Of a stretch of 54,260 bases of DNA, positions 17,883 through 27,235 are shown piece by piece. Position 1 is the stretch's first letter, and every line of letters starts with the position of its first letter. This stretch comes from CAYRMV01 sp964425255 (GTDB lineage: Bacteria; Bacteroidota; Bacteroidia; Flavobacteriales_D; Crocinitomicaceae). The notes beneath the pieces are model-generated. The model made no database searches. It had not been told where the DNA came from and worked only from the letters and a program-made list of their open reading frames with translations. Location: assembly GCA_964425255.1 (NCBI GenBank), contig CAYRMV010000007.1, positions 1 to 54,260 on the forward strand, read 5' to 3'. The translations under genes were made by a program, and so were the position numbers.

Positions 17883-18266
17883 ATTAATTGTTTCCTTAAT
17901 GATAAAAGCAGTAGGGAATTCTGCTTCTAAAGTTGCTTTCACTTTTTCAGCTTCCAATTGAGTTCTGAAATCACCTACTTTTAGGAAATAGTTTGGAGAT
18001 TTATAAACGATATAACTATCAATTTTCGGGAAACTCGACATAAATTTACTTCTCGCTTCATCCACTTTTGTTTTCGAGTCATCAAAAAATAATTGAATAC
18101 GGTATCCTGTCATTTGAGGTGCATTCGCAGGAGAAACAATTTCACCTTCTTTTTTGATCAATTGTTCGATTCGAGCATCTTTATGGATTGTAACAGCACC
18201 TTCTTGCGAAAAACAAATTGAGGATAAGATTAAAATGGTAGCACTTGTTAAAATTTTCATATTCAT
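17862..18266 (-). CDS. Secreted SPOR-domain protein
   Basis: 134 residues from the ATG at 18266 (18260 is an equal alternative); the upstream extension to 18299 has no signal features. A signal peptide (MKILTSATILILSSICFSQ) is followed by a linker and a SPOR-like repeat: MTGYRIQLFFDDSKTKVDEARSKFMSSFPKIDSYIVYKSPNYFLKVGDFRTQLEAEKVKATLEAEFPTAFII reads as two beta-alpha-beta units. SPOR domains bind denuded peptidoglycan at the septum. It probably acts in the periplasm. TAATTTTG at 18304-18297 could be its -7 element. Confidence 0.82.
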   Translation of the reverse strand: MNMKILTSATILILSSICFSQEGAVTIHKDARIEQLIKKEGEIVSPANAPQMTGYRIQLFFDDSKTKVDEARSKFMSSFPKIDSYIVYKSPNYFLKVGDFRTQLEAEKVKATLEAEFPTAFIIKETINLPRIDQ

Positions 18267-18461
18267 TGTTTTGTGAAACGTTTGTAAAAACTGTGCCAAA
18301 ATTACTTTAAAAAAATGACATTTTTAATTTTCGCAATTTAGAACAAATCGATTTTGCTGAAATTTATTTGATGTTACCTAAATATTATTTAGAATCATTT
18401 TAAATTAAAAAAAACCAACTTAAAATTGTCATAAAACTGTCATTAAATAGGGTGATTATTC

Positions 18462-18469
18462 TAAATTTG
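18462..18469 (+). promoter_or_regulatory. Candidate -7 promoter element of the act-cox operon
   Basis: TAAATTTG fits TAnnTTTG and lies 47 bases before the actA ATG, in a 200-base gene-free AT-rich stretch. No TTG stands at 17-23 bases upstream (CTGTC is the closest), so this is a partial match. Confidence 0.4.
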
Positions 18470-18516
18470 CGCTCGTCAAGAAGTGTTAAAATTTCAAATG
18501 ACAAACAACATTTTAA

Positions 18517-19875
18517 ATGAAGATATTTATAAATCAGATGTTTAGAAGATTTAACAAATGGTGTTTCAGTGCAATAGCGGTTATGTTATTGACTGGAACT
18601 TTCGACGCTCAGGCGCAGGGTGAAGCTCTTTTCAAAGCGAAATGTGCTACCTGTCACCAACCTCACAAGAATGGAACAGGGCCAAAATTGTTCCAAGTTC
18701 GTGAAAAATGGACGAGTGGCGGAGCTAGGGAAGGTTCCTTGTACACATGGGTAAACAACTGGCAGGCTGCTGCAGCTTCTGATCCGTATGCTCAAACAGT
18801 TTCTCAGTGGGCACCGACAGCGATGAGTGTGTTTCCTGAGTTGAAAAAAGAGGAAATTGATGCAATTTTCGATTGGGTAGATGCTCAGCCAGATCCTGCA
18901 ACTGCAGCAGCAACAGGTGGCGCCGATGGAGCGGCAACAACTGATGCAACAGGAACAGAAGAAGAAGCAGATTTCTCGTGGATTTGGATCTTGATGGGAA
19001 TTGTTTTTGCAGTGATTATCGGTGCTGTAGGAGGAGTTCGTCGTCAGTTGAAACATGCAGTTAATGAATCAGAAGGAAATGAAGTTCGTGAAGACTTAAG
19101 TTATGTTCAAGAGTTCCGTTCTTGGGCTTGGCAAAACAAAATTTATGTTGGAATCGGTACATTGGTTATCTTCCTTTCTTTGTTAGTAGTTGGAATCCAA
19201 GGTTTGGGTACAATCGGTGTTGTTGAAGAATATCAACCATCACAACCAATCGATTTCCCACACGAAACGCATGCTGGAATCAATGGGATTGATTGTAAAT
19301 ACTGCCATAGTTCAGTGACAAAATCAAAATCAGCTGGTTTGCCTACGGTGAATGTTTGTATGAACTGTCACAAGCAAATCAACGGTAAAGATGCTGCTCA
19401 ACAATCAAAAATTGCTAAAATTTATGAAGCAGCTGGTTGGTCTACAGAGGGGGCAGGATCGTATACGGGTAAAACAAAACCAATCAAATGGAACAAAGTA
19501 CACGTATTACCTGATCACGTTTACTTCAATCACTCTCAACACGTTGTAGTTGGTGGAATCGACTGTAAACAATGTCATGGTGATATGACTAAGCAAAAAG
19601 AAACGGCTCGTGTAGTTCCAGTTCAGGAATTAAATAAAATTGAAGGTAACGTTGTTTTGACTAAACCAACTCTAACAATGGGATGGTGTATCGAATGTCA
19701 CGGTGAAAAAGAAATTCACGCGGGATCATTAGATGGTAAAAACGATGGTTACTACAATGAAATCCATAAGCGTTTGTTGAACAACGACAAGTCTTTGTAT
19801 AGCAAATATTTGGAAGACGGAAAAGTAACAGTGAAAGAATTAGGTGGCTGGGAATGTGCAAAATGTCACTATTAA
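18517..19875 (+). CDS. actA: Alternative complex III subunit A, six-heme cytochrome c
   Basis: 452 residues (Met8 at 18538 is an alternative start, closer to the signal peptide). Six CxxCH heme sites are present: CATCH near the N terminus, then CKYCH, CMNCH, CKQCH, CIECH and CAKCH. The first sits in a separate small cytochrome c domain after the signal peptide. An Ala/Thr-rich linker and a membrane segment (FSWIWILMGIVFAVIIGAVGG) follow, then a second one (IYVGIGTLVIFLSLLVVGIQGL) and the pentaheme domain. Canonical ActA carries the five-heme part. The protein passes electrons from the Fe-S subunit to cytochrome c or the oxidase. First gene of the operon; actB follows 26 bases later. Confidence 0.93.
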   Translation: MKIFINQMFRRFNKWCFSAIAVMLLTGTFDAQAQGEALFKAKCATCHQPHKNGTGPKLFQVREKWTSGGAREGSLYTWVNNWQAAAASDPYAQTVSQWAPTAMSVFPELKKEEIDAIFDWVDAQPDPATAAATGGADGAATTDATGTEEEADFSWIWILMGIVFAVIIGAVGGVRRQLKHAVNESEGNEVREDLSYVQEFRSWAWQNKIYVGIGTLVIFLSLLVVGIQGLGTIGVVEEYQPSQPIDFPHETHAGINGIDCKYCHSSVTKSKSAGLPTVNVCMNCHKQINGKDAAQQSKIAKIYEAAGWSTEGAGSYTGKTKPIKWNKVHVLPDHVYFNHSQHVVVGGIDCKQCHGDMTKQKETARVVPVQELNKIEGNVVLTKPTLTMGWCIECHGEKEIHAGSLDGKNDGYYNEIHKRLLNNDKSLYSKYLEDGKVTVKELGGWECAKCHY

Positions 19876-19901
19876 TCAAACAAGAGAAGGCTTAAAAGCA
19901 T

Positions 19902-22900
19902 ATGGGAATGACTAGAAAATATTGGAAAGGTCTTGAAGAGTTGAAAGAAACACCAGAATTTCTTCAACACAGAGACCAAGAGTTTCCACAATCCATGACC
20001 GTGGAAGAATTTTTGTCAGACGAAAATTTGAAGGAAACATCAACTGCACGCCGCGACTTCTTGAAGTTTTTAGGATTTAGCGTTGCCGCAGCAACTGTTG
20101 CAGCTTGTGAAGCTCCTGTAACAAAAGCAATACCTTACGTAAACAAACCGGAGAACGTTACTCCAGGGATGCCAACTTGGTATGCTTCTACGTACTACGA
20201 CGGAGCATCTTATGCAAGTATTTTAGTAAAAACTCGTGAAGGTCGACCAATCTTCATCAAAGGAAATAAAGACTTCGGTTTTACAAAAGGAAATGTGAAC
20301 CCACAAATTGTTGGTTCCGTTTTACCTTTGTACGATTCTGCTCGCTTGACTTCTCCAATGAAAGGAAAAGAAAGCAAATCATGGGCTGAAGTGGATGCAG
20401 AAATTACGTCAAAATTGAAATCAATTGCTGCTGCTAATGGAAAAGTAGTAGTCGTTTCAAATACAATTATTTCTCCTTCAACTTATTCTGCTATCGCAGC
20501 GCTTCAGCAAATGGTAACTGGTGGGAAAGAAGGAGCTACAAATTTTGAGTTGATTCAATATGACGCTGTTTCATACGCAGGAATTCGTCAAGCAAATTTA
20601 GCTTCATTCGGTAAAGCAGTTATTCCTGATTATCATTTCGAAAAAGCAAAAACAATTGTTTCTGTTGGAGCTGATTTCTTAGGTACTTGGTTGCTTTCGA
20701 ATGAATATCAATCTCAATTTGGAGAAAATAGAAATCCAGACAATGAATGGATGTCTAAATTATTCCAATTTGAATCCATCATGTCTATCACGGGTTCAAA
20801 TGCAGATTACCGCGGAATGATTAAGCCGTCTGAAGAAGCAAATGCTTTGGCTTATTTGTTGAAAAAAGCAGGTGTTGATACTGGAATTTCGACAATTTTC
20901 GCTGATAAGAATGTTGCTGCTGTTTTAGACAAAGCATATAAAGAATTAGCAGCATCTAAAGGAAAATCTTTGGTAGTTGCAGGTTCAAATAACAAAGCAG
21001 TTCAGATTTTAGCAAACAAATTGAATGCTGTTCTTGGAAACTACGGAACAACAATTGATTTGAACAACGAAGTAAGAATGTTTGCTTCTGAAGATGCGAA
21101 AATGAATCAATTTGTTTCTGATGTAATTGGTGGAAAAGCGCCGAAAGCAGTTATTTTCTACGGAACAAATCCTGCTTACACATTAGCTAACGGAGATGCA
21201 TTTGCAAAAGCTTTGAAAAATGTTGAATTGACTATTTCAACAGCTTCGTATGCAGATGAGACTGCTTCATTGTGTTCATACATCACTCCTGATCATCATG
21301 CATTGGAAGCTTGGAATGATTACAATCCGAAAGCCAACCATTATGCATTAGCACAACCATCTATTCGTCCATTGTTTGATACAGCAGCTGCACAAGAATC
21401 TTTCTTGGTTTGGGCTGGTCAAGCGAAACGCGGAGGAAAAGATTCGAAAGTTGTTTACGATTTGATTAAAAAGAATTGGGAAGTAAATGGTTTCCCTCTT
21501 CAAACAAAATACGCAGATTTCCATACATATTGGAACAAAGCAATCCACGATAGCTGTATCGAATTAACATTGCCTGCTGGTGAAGCAGTAGCTTTCAACG
21601 AATCAGCTCTATCTGGATTAGCAAACCAAGTGAAATCGGTTTCTGGTACTGAGGTAATTTTATACCAAAAAAATGGAATTGGTTCAGGTCTTCAAGCAAA
21701 CAACCCTTGGTTGCAAGAGATGCCAGATCCAATAACAAAAGTTACTTGGGATAACTACATTACGATGAATCCTGCTGAAATGGAAAAAGCAGGTTACAAA
21801 ACAACGTATGACCAAGAGAATGGATTGACAGTTGCAACAATCAAAGTTGGAGGAGCATCTTTCACTTTGCCTGTATATCCTTTACCTGGACAAGCAATCG
21901 GAACTGTAGGTGTTGCCTTGGGGTATGGTCGTGGTGCTAACGATGAAAACATCGGAAATGCAGCATACCAAACCAAAGAATATGGTGGTTTTGATACAGA
22001 TGAAAATGGAAAACGCAAACCAATTGGTCAAAATGCATTCCGTTTTGTTTCTTTTGAAAATGGAACTTACCAATTCAATGCATCAGCAACAGTAACAAAA
22101 GGAAATGAATTATATCCAATTGCTGCAACACAGATTCACCATACGGTGATGGGTCGTCATTCGATTATCCGTGAAACAACTTTTGGAACATACAAACACG
22201 AAGGAAAAGAAGCATACAACCCAGCTCATACTTTGATGAAAGTGAACGAGCATGGAGAACACGTAAAAGCTCCTGTTTCTGAGTTTGACTTATGGGAAGC
22301 TCATCCAGTTGAAAAAATTGGTCACCGTTGGGGAATGACAATTGATTTGAATCAATGTTATGGATGTGGTTCTTGTTTAATTGCTTGTCAATCTGAAAAC
22401 AACGTACCTGTTGTTGGTAAAGATGAAGTTCGCAGAGGTCGTGAAATGCATTGGTTACGTATCGATCGTTATTTCTCAACAGACGAAGAGGCTGCAATCG
22501 GAACGAAGAAAGATAAGAAAAACTTTAATTACGATGAGGCGGAAATCGCTTCATTGAATCCGAAGGTGGTTCACATGCCTATGATGTGTCACCATTGTAA
22601 TCACGCTCCATGTGAGACAGTTTGTCCAGTTGCAGCTACTAACCACTCCAACGAAGGGTTAAACCAAATGGCTTACAACCGTTGTATCGGTACACGTTAC
22701 TGTGCAAACAACTGTCCATATAAAGTACGTCGTTTCAACTGGTTCAATTACCCATCTTACAAGAAGTTTACGCAAGTAAACCCTGCTCAAGATGATTTAG
22801 GTCGTATGGTATTGAATCCAGATGTTACAGTTCGTACACGTGGTGTAATGGAAAAATGTTCATTCTGTGTTCAGAAAATCCAAGCAGGAAAATTGGTTGC

Positions 22901-23195
22901 AAAGAAAGAAGGTAGACCAGTTCAAGATGGAGATGTAACAACAGCTTGTGCTGAAGTTTGTCCATCAAATGCAATCATCGTAGGTGACTGGAATGATATC
23001 AAATCAATGGTTCGTAAGAGTTCTGAAGACAACCGTGCATACCAAGCATTGGAAGAAATTGGAGTGAAACCGAATATCTGGTACAAAGTGAAAGTTCGCA
23101 ACGAAGAAAATGCTGTTTTGGCTGGCTTACAAAAAGAAGAGCACGGACATGAAGCACATGCGGAAGGACACGGAAATAAAAAAGCACATCATTAA
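19902..23195 (+). CDS. actB: Alternative complex III subunit B, molybdopterin-like/Fe-S fusion
   Basis: 1097 residues. A twin-arginine signal (ARRDFLKFLGFSVAAATVAAC) lies at about residues 48-68, with a possible lipobox Cys, after an unusual but family-typical N-terminal extension (TAT signal with MGMTRKYWKGLEEL start). The B1 half resembles molybdopterin oxidoreductases but is thought to bind no cofactor. The B2 half has four Fe-S cysteine clusters: CYGCGSCLIAC, CHHCNHAPCETVCP, CIGTRYCANNCP and CSFCVQKI with a later CAEVCP. It forms the electron wire of the periplasmic arm. The C-terminal tail is His-rich. 19 bases separate it from actC. Confidence 0.95.
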   Translation: MGMTRKYWKGLEELKETPEFLQHRDQEFPQSMTVEEFLSDENLKETSTARRDFLKFLGFSVAAATVAACEAPVTKAIPYVNKPENVTPGMPTWYASTYYDGASYASILVKTREGRPIFIKGNKDFGFTKGNVNPQIVGSVLPLYDSARLTSPMKGKESKSWAEVDAEITSKLKSIAAANGKVVVVSNTIISPSTYSAIAALQQMVTGGKEGATNFELIQYDAVSYAGIRQANLASFGKAVIPDYHFEKAKTIVSVGADFLGTWLLSNEYQSQFGENRNPDNEWMSKLFQFESIMSITGSNADYRGMIKPSEEANALAYLLKKAGVDTGISTIFADKNVAAVLDKAYKELAASKGKSLVVAGSNNKAVQILANKLNAVLGNYGTTIDLNNEVRMFASEDAKMNQFVSDVIGGKAPKAVIFYGTNPAYTLANGDAFAKALKNVELTISTASYADETASLCSYITPDHHALEAWNDYNPKANHYALAQPSIRPLFDTAAAQESFLVWAGQAKRGGKDSKVVYDLIKKNWEVNGFPLQTKYADFHTYWNKAIHDSCIELTLPAGEAVAFNESALSGLANQVKSVSGTEVILYQKNGIGSGLQANNPWLQEMPDPITKVTWDNYITMNPAEMEKAGYKTTYDQENGLTVATIKVGGASFTLPVYPLPGQAIGTVGVALGYGRGANDENIGNAAYQTKEYGGFDTDENGKRKPIGQNAFRFVSFENGTYQFNASATVTKGNELYPIAATQIHHTVMGRHSIIRETTFGTYKHEGKEAYNPAHTLMKVNEHGEHVKAPVSEFDLWEAHPVEKIGHRWGMTIDLNQCYGCGSCLIACQSENNVPVVGKDEVRRGREMHWLRIDRYFSTDEEAAIGTKKDKKNFNYDEAEIASLNPKVVHMPMMCHHCNHAPCETVCPVAATNHSNEGLNQMAYNRCIGTRYCANNCPYKVRRFNWFNYPSYKKFTQVNPAQDDLGRMVLNPDVTVRTRGVMEKCSFCVQKIQAGKLVAKKEGRPVQDGDVTTACAEVCPSNAIIVGDWNDIKSMVRKSSEDNRAYQALEEIGVKPNIWYKVKVRNEENAVLAGLQKEEHGHEAHAEGHGNKKAHH

Positions 23196-23214
23196 TCGCA
23201 TAAATTAGATTGAA

Positions 23215-24642
23215 ATGCACAAGGAATCAGCAATAAGAGAGCCTCTGATTTTAGGACACAAGACGTATGCAGACATTACGGCAGACGTATGTAGACCTAT
23301 TGAGGACAAAGCGCCAAAAACTTGGTACTTATTATTCTCGATCGCATTAATTCTCGGTTTGTATGGAGTAGGAGCAATTCTTTACTTATTAGGAACTGGT
23401 ATTGGTGTTTGGGGATTGAACAAAACAATTGGTTGGGCTTGGGATATTACCAACTTCGTATGGTGGGTAGGTATTGGTCACGCCGGTACATTGATCTCAG
23501 CAGTATTGTTATTGTTCCGTCAAAAATGGAGAATGGCGATTAACCGTTCAGCAGAAGCGATGACTATCTTCGCGGTATTCATGGCAGGTATCTTCCCTTT
23601 GATTCACATGGGACGTATTTGGTTGGCTTATTGGGTACTTCCGTTGCCTAACCAATTCGGTTCATTGTGGGTAAACTTCAACTCTCCGTTGTTGTGGGAC
23701 GTATTTGCGATCTCAACGTATTTATCAGTAGGTTTCGTATTCTGGTACATCGGTTTGATTCCTGATTTTGCTACATTAAGAGACCGTGTTAAACGTCCAA
23801 TTCCAAAGAAAATGTACTCGATCTTATCTTTTGGATGGTCAGGTAAGGCAAAACAATGGAATCGTTTTGAATTGGTTTCTTTGGTACTTGCAGGTTTAGC
23901 AACTCCATTGGTATTCTCGGTTCACTCGATTGTATCTTTCGACTTTGCTACATCGGTGATTCCAGGATGGCATACCACGATTTTCCCTCCATACTTCGTT
24001 GCTGGAGCGGTATTCTCTGGATTTGCCATGGTACAAACTTTGATGTTGATCATGCGAAAAGCATTTAAGTTTGAAGCTTACATCCACACACGCCACATTG
24101 AATACATGAACATTGTAATCATGGTTACAGGTTCAATTGTAGGAACTGCATATATTACCGAGTTATTTATTTCATGGTATTCTGGAGTAGAATATGAATC
24201 GTATGCATTCATCAACCGTGCAACGGGTCCATACTGGTGGGCATACTGGTCAATGATGACATGTAACGTAATCTCTCCACAGTTGATGTGGTTTAGAAAA
24301 TTACGTCGTTCATTGGTGTTTACTTTCATTATCTCTATTGTTGTAAACATCGGTATGTGGTTTGAGCGTTATGTAATTATCGTAACTTCAATTCACCGTG
24401 ATTACTTACCTGCTGCATGGTCAATGCACTATCCAAGTCACATTGATATCGCGGTTTATATAGGAACAATCGGTTTATTCTTTGTATTCTTCTTGTTGTT
24501 TGCTCGCTTCTTCCCGGTATTGCCGATTGCGGAGTTGAAAACAATCTTAAAGTCTTCTGGTGAATCCTATAAGAATGCACCAGATACACACCATGGTCAC
24601 GACGATCACGGACATGAAACAGAATCTAATAACAATCATTAA
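23215..24642 (+). CDS. actC: Alternative complex III subunit C, NrfD/PsrC-like quinol-binding membrane protein
   Basis: 475 residues with about ten membrane helices (e.g. WYLLFSIALILGLYGVGAILYLLG, FVWWVGIGHAGTLISAVLLLF). The NrfD/PsrC fold provides the quinol oxidation site at the periplasmic side; WVGIGHAGTLIS and GRIWLAYWVLPLPNQFG are conserved regions. The C terminus is His/Asp-rich (HHGHDDHGHE). It lies between actB and actD in standard Act order, with short gaps of 19 and 9 bases, and so is clearly co-translated with them. Confidence 0.95.
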   Translation: MHKESAIREPLILGHKTYADITADVCRPIEDKAPKTWYLLFSIALILGLYGVGAILYLLGTGIGVWGLNKTIGWAWDITNFVWWVGIGHAGTLISAVLLLFRQKWRMAINRSAEAMTIFAVFMAGIFPLIHMGRIWLAYWVLPLPNQFGSLWVNFNSPLLWDVFAISTYLSVGFVFWYIGLIPDFATLRDRVKRPIPKKMYSILSFGWSGKAKQWNRFELVSLVLAGLATPLVFSVHSIVSFDFATSVIPGWHTTIFPPYFVAGAVFSGFAMVQTLMLIMRKAFKFEAYIHTRHIEYMNIVIMVTGSIVGTAYITELFISWYSGVEYESYAFINRATGPYWWAYWSMMTCNVISPQLMWFRKLRRSLVFTFIISIVVNIGMWFERYVIIVTSIHRDYLPAAWSMHYPSHIDIAVYIGTIGLFFVFFLLFARFFPVLPIAELKTILKSSGESYKNAPDTHHGHDDHGHETESNNNH

Positions 24643-24651
24643 TAAGGAGTC

Positions 24652-25188
24652 ATGGCGGAAAAAATAATCTATGCAATGTATGACGATGACGATGTACTAA
24701 AAGATGGTGCAAAGAAATTGGTCGCAAAAGGTGTTAAAGTAGCTGAAGTGTTTTCTCCATTTCCTATTCACGGTATCGATCCAATTATTGGAGTGAAAAA
24801 TACACGTTTGGGAATCATGGCTTTCTTGTATGGTTTAACAGGGATGACATTGGCAACAATCGGAATGAGATATTTTATGATTGTAGACTGGCCGATGAAC
24901 ATTGGTGGTAAACCAAATGGATCGTATTTAGAAAACATGTTGGCTTTCGTTCCAATTACGTTTGAGTTTACTGTTTTGTGTGCTGCACACGGTATGGCTA
25001 TCACGTATTTGTTACGTAACAAAACTCTTCCAGGAATCCCAGCAAAGAATCCAGATCCTCGTACAACAGATGATCGCTTTGTTATGGAATTCAGAATGTC
25101 TGAAAATTCAAAGTTCACAGCTGAGGAGTTGGAAGAAATGTTGAAATCAACAGGTGTTGTTGAAATAGATCAAAAAGAAGTTAAATAG
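24652..25188 (+). CDS. actD: Alternative complex III subunit D (DUF3341)
   Basis: 178 residues. An N-terminal cytosolic domain (IIYAMYDDDDVLKDGAKKLVAKGVKVAEVFSPFPIHGID) is followed by two membrane helices (LGIMAFLYGLTGMTLATIGM and FVPITFEFTVLCAAHGMAITYLL) and a helical tail. This is the DUF3341 layout of ActD, a structural subunit that joins the two large membrane subunits. An RBS-like AAGGAG lies just before the ATG. Confidence 0.93.
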   Translation: MAEKIIYAMYDDDDVLKDGAKKLVAKGVKVAEVFSPFPIHGIDPIIGVKNTRLGIMAFLYGLTGMTLATIGMRYFMIVDWPMNIGGKPNGSYLENMLAFVPITFEFTVLCAAHGMAITYLLRNKTLPGIPAKNPDPRTTDDRFVMEFRMSENSKFTAEELEEMLKSTGVVEIDQKEVK

Positions 25189-25222
25189 TCTATCATAAGA
25201 CAAAAGATAATTTATCAAAGCG

Positions 25223-25963
25223 ATGAATAAAGTGTTTAAAGTAGTTTCAAGTATATCTCTCGTTGCAGTAACAAGTTTACTGATCGGGTCTTGTACTACG
25301 AATCCAGACAGTGCTGGTTTTGAATACATGCCAGACATGTATCGTTCGCCGGCAATTGAGCCTTACGTTGACTATGGTGAAGTAAGAGGAAGAATCAACG
25401 AGAAAATGACGGGTACTCAATCCGCATTGACTCCACCGAAATTTACGATTCCTTTTTACGGAACGAATGAAGAAGAAGTTTTATTGATGTTACCATACAA
25501 TCGTTTGCCATCTGCAGCATTTGCTACAACACATGGTTTAACCGCGTATGAGTACTCTTCGAATACAACTCCAGATTTTGAATACAATGCTTCAGCAGCT
25601 GATATGAATCCAATTAAATTGACCGCTGAAAATTCAGAAGCTATTTTCAAGAAAGGAAAAGAATTGTATGCAGCAAACTGTATGCATTGCCACGGTGAAA
25701 AAGGAGATGGAAACGGTCCTATGGTTGCTAGCGGAGCTTACAGTGGTGTTCCAGACTACAAGAACTTGACGATTGCTGATGGACAAATGTTCTATTCTAT
25801 CTATTATGGTAAAGGTATGATGGGTTCACATGCTTCACAAGTTAACAAGAAAGAAATCTGGACGTTGGTTCATTACATTAAGAAGTTCCAAAACGCAGAT
25901 TACGGTAATGGTTCAGCAGCTACTCCTGTTGTAGCTGATTCATTAACTACAGGTAAAAATTAA
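25223..25963 (+). CDS. actE: Alternative complex III subunit E, monoheme cytochrome c lipoprotein
   Basis: 246 residues with a lipoprotein signal (SISLVAVTSLLIGSC, Cys about 23) and one heme site CMHCH near residue 155, followed by a methionine-containing loop (YGKGMMGSHASQVNKKEIW) that supplies the sixth ligand. In known complexes ActE is periplasmic and is thought to hand electrons on to the oxidase. It sits in canonical order, 34 bases after actD. Confidence 0.93.
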   Translation: MNKVFKVVSSISLVAVTSLLIGSCTTNPDSAGFEYMPDMYRSPAIEPYVDYGEVRGRINEKMTGTQSALTPPKFTIPFYGTNEEEVLLMLPYNRLPSAAFATTHGLTAYEYSSNTTPDFEYNASAADMNPIKLTAENSEAIFKKGKELYAANCMHCHGEKGDGNGPMVASGAYSGVPDYKNLTIADGQMFYSIYYGKGMMGSHASQVNKKEIWTLVHYIKKFQNADYGNGSAATPVVADSLTTGKN

Positions 25964-25988
25964 TCACTGAATTGAAATTAGTATAGAA

Positions 25989-27200
25989 ATGGAATTCAAA
26001 ATTACAAAAAGCGCAAATCTATTAACTATTATTCTTTTAGTAGTTGGATTGGCTTTCACAGGAGTGGGAGTTGCGTTAGAATTTGGTCATGATCATGGAC
26101 ATCATTTAGGTCAGCGATTATCTGCAAACTTGTTGGTGAACAGCTTTTTCTTCTTTGGAATCGGATTAGGAGCTTTGTTCTTCTTAGCATTGCAATATGC
26201 AACAGAAACAGGTTGGTATGCATCTGTTAAACGTGTAATTGAAGCAGTAGCTGGATTTTTACCAGTTGGTATCATCTTGTTGATTGTAACACAATTGGTG
26301 ATCACTTTGTTGGATGGTGCTCACATTTATCTTTGGATGGATCCTGCATATTTGACAGAAGGGAGTCACCACTACGATGAAATTATTGTAGCTAAATCAC
26401 CTTACTTAAACAAAATTTTCTTCTGGATTCGTTTGGTTGTTTATGTAGCAACTTACTTCATTTTCTGGAGAGGATTTAGAATGCGTTCATTGAAAGAGGA
26501 TCAAGTAGGTGGAACAGAAATTCACTTTACAAACTACAAAAAAGGAGCTTTGTTCTTAGTGTTTTTCGCTGTATTTAGTTCAACTTCTGTTTGGGATTGG
26601 ATTATGTCCATCGATGTTCACTGGTATTCAACTTTGTTTGGATGGTATGTGTTTGCTGGAATGTGGTGTACTACGATGATCGTATTGGTAACTTTAACTC
26701 TTTACTTGAAAAAGTTAGGTTATTTACCAAAAGTAAACGAAAGTCACATCCACGATTTAGGTAAATGGACTTTTGCAACAAGTTTCTTGTGGTCATACAT
26801 GTGGTTCTCACAATTCATGTTGATTTGGTATGCAAACATTGGAGAAGAAGTTGCTTACTATATTACGCGTATTGAGCATTTCAAATTCTTGTACTTTGGT
26901 ATGTTCTTCGTGAACTTTGCGTTCCCAATGTTGCTTTTGATGTCTCGTGACGCAAAAAGACATGCTGGAATCTTATCTTTTGTTGGACTTATCGTTTTGT
27001 TCGGACACTGGATGGATGTATATATTATGGTAATGGGTGGATCTATGGGACAAAATGCTTCCATTGGTTTCTTGGAAATAGGTTTGCTTTTAGCAGTTTT
27101 AGGGTTATTCGTTCGAGTAATTTTAACAAACTTGACGAAAGCACCTTTAACTGTGAAGAATCACCCATTCTTGGATGAAAGTTTTCACCACGAAATTTAA
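25989..27200 (+). CDS. actF: Alternative complex III subunit F (membrane subunit)
   Basis: 403 residues with about ten membrane helices, related to ActC but shorter, as expected for ActF. It begins MEFKITKSANLLTIILLVVGLAFTGVGVALEFGHDHGHHLG, a typical Bacteroidota ActF start with a His-rich loop. Other regions are FFWIRLVVYVATYFIFWRGFRMRS and FSSTSVWDWIMSIDVHWYSTLFGWYVFAG. It may help in proton movement or form the contact with the oxidase; this is known only for the family. Confidence 0.93.
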   Translation: MEFKITKSANLLTIILLVVGLAFTGVGVALEFGHDHGHHLGQRLSANLLVNSFFFFGIGLGALFFLALQYATETGWYASVKRVIEAVAGFLPVGIILLIVTQLVITLLDGAHIYLWMDPAYLTEGSHHYDEIIVAKSPYLNKIFFWIRLVVYVATYFIFWRGFRMRSLKEDQVGGTEIHFTNYKKGALFLVFFAVFSSTSVWDWIMSIDVHWYSTLFGWYVFAGMWCTTMIVLVTLTLYLKKLGYLPKVNESHIHDLGKWTFATSFLWSYMWFSQFMLIWYANIGEEVAYYITRIEHFKFLYFGMFFVNFAFPMLLLMSRDAKRHAGILSFVGLIVLFGHWMDVYIMVMGGSMGQNASIGFLEIGLLLAVLGLFVRVILTNLTKAPLTVKNHPFLDESFHHEI

Positions 27201-27235
27201 TAATCCGAATTTTTCATTGACAATACAAAAAAGAA

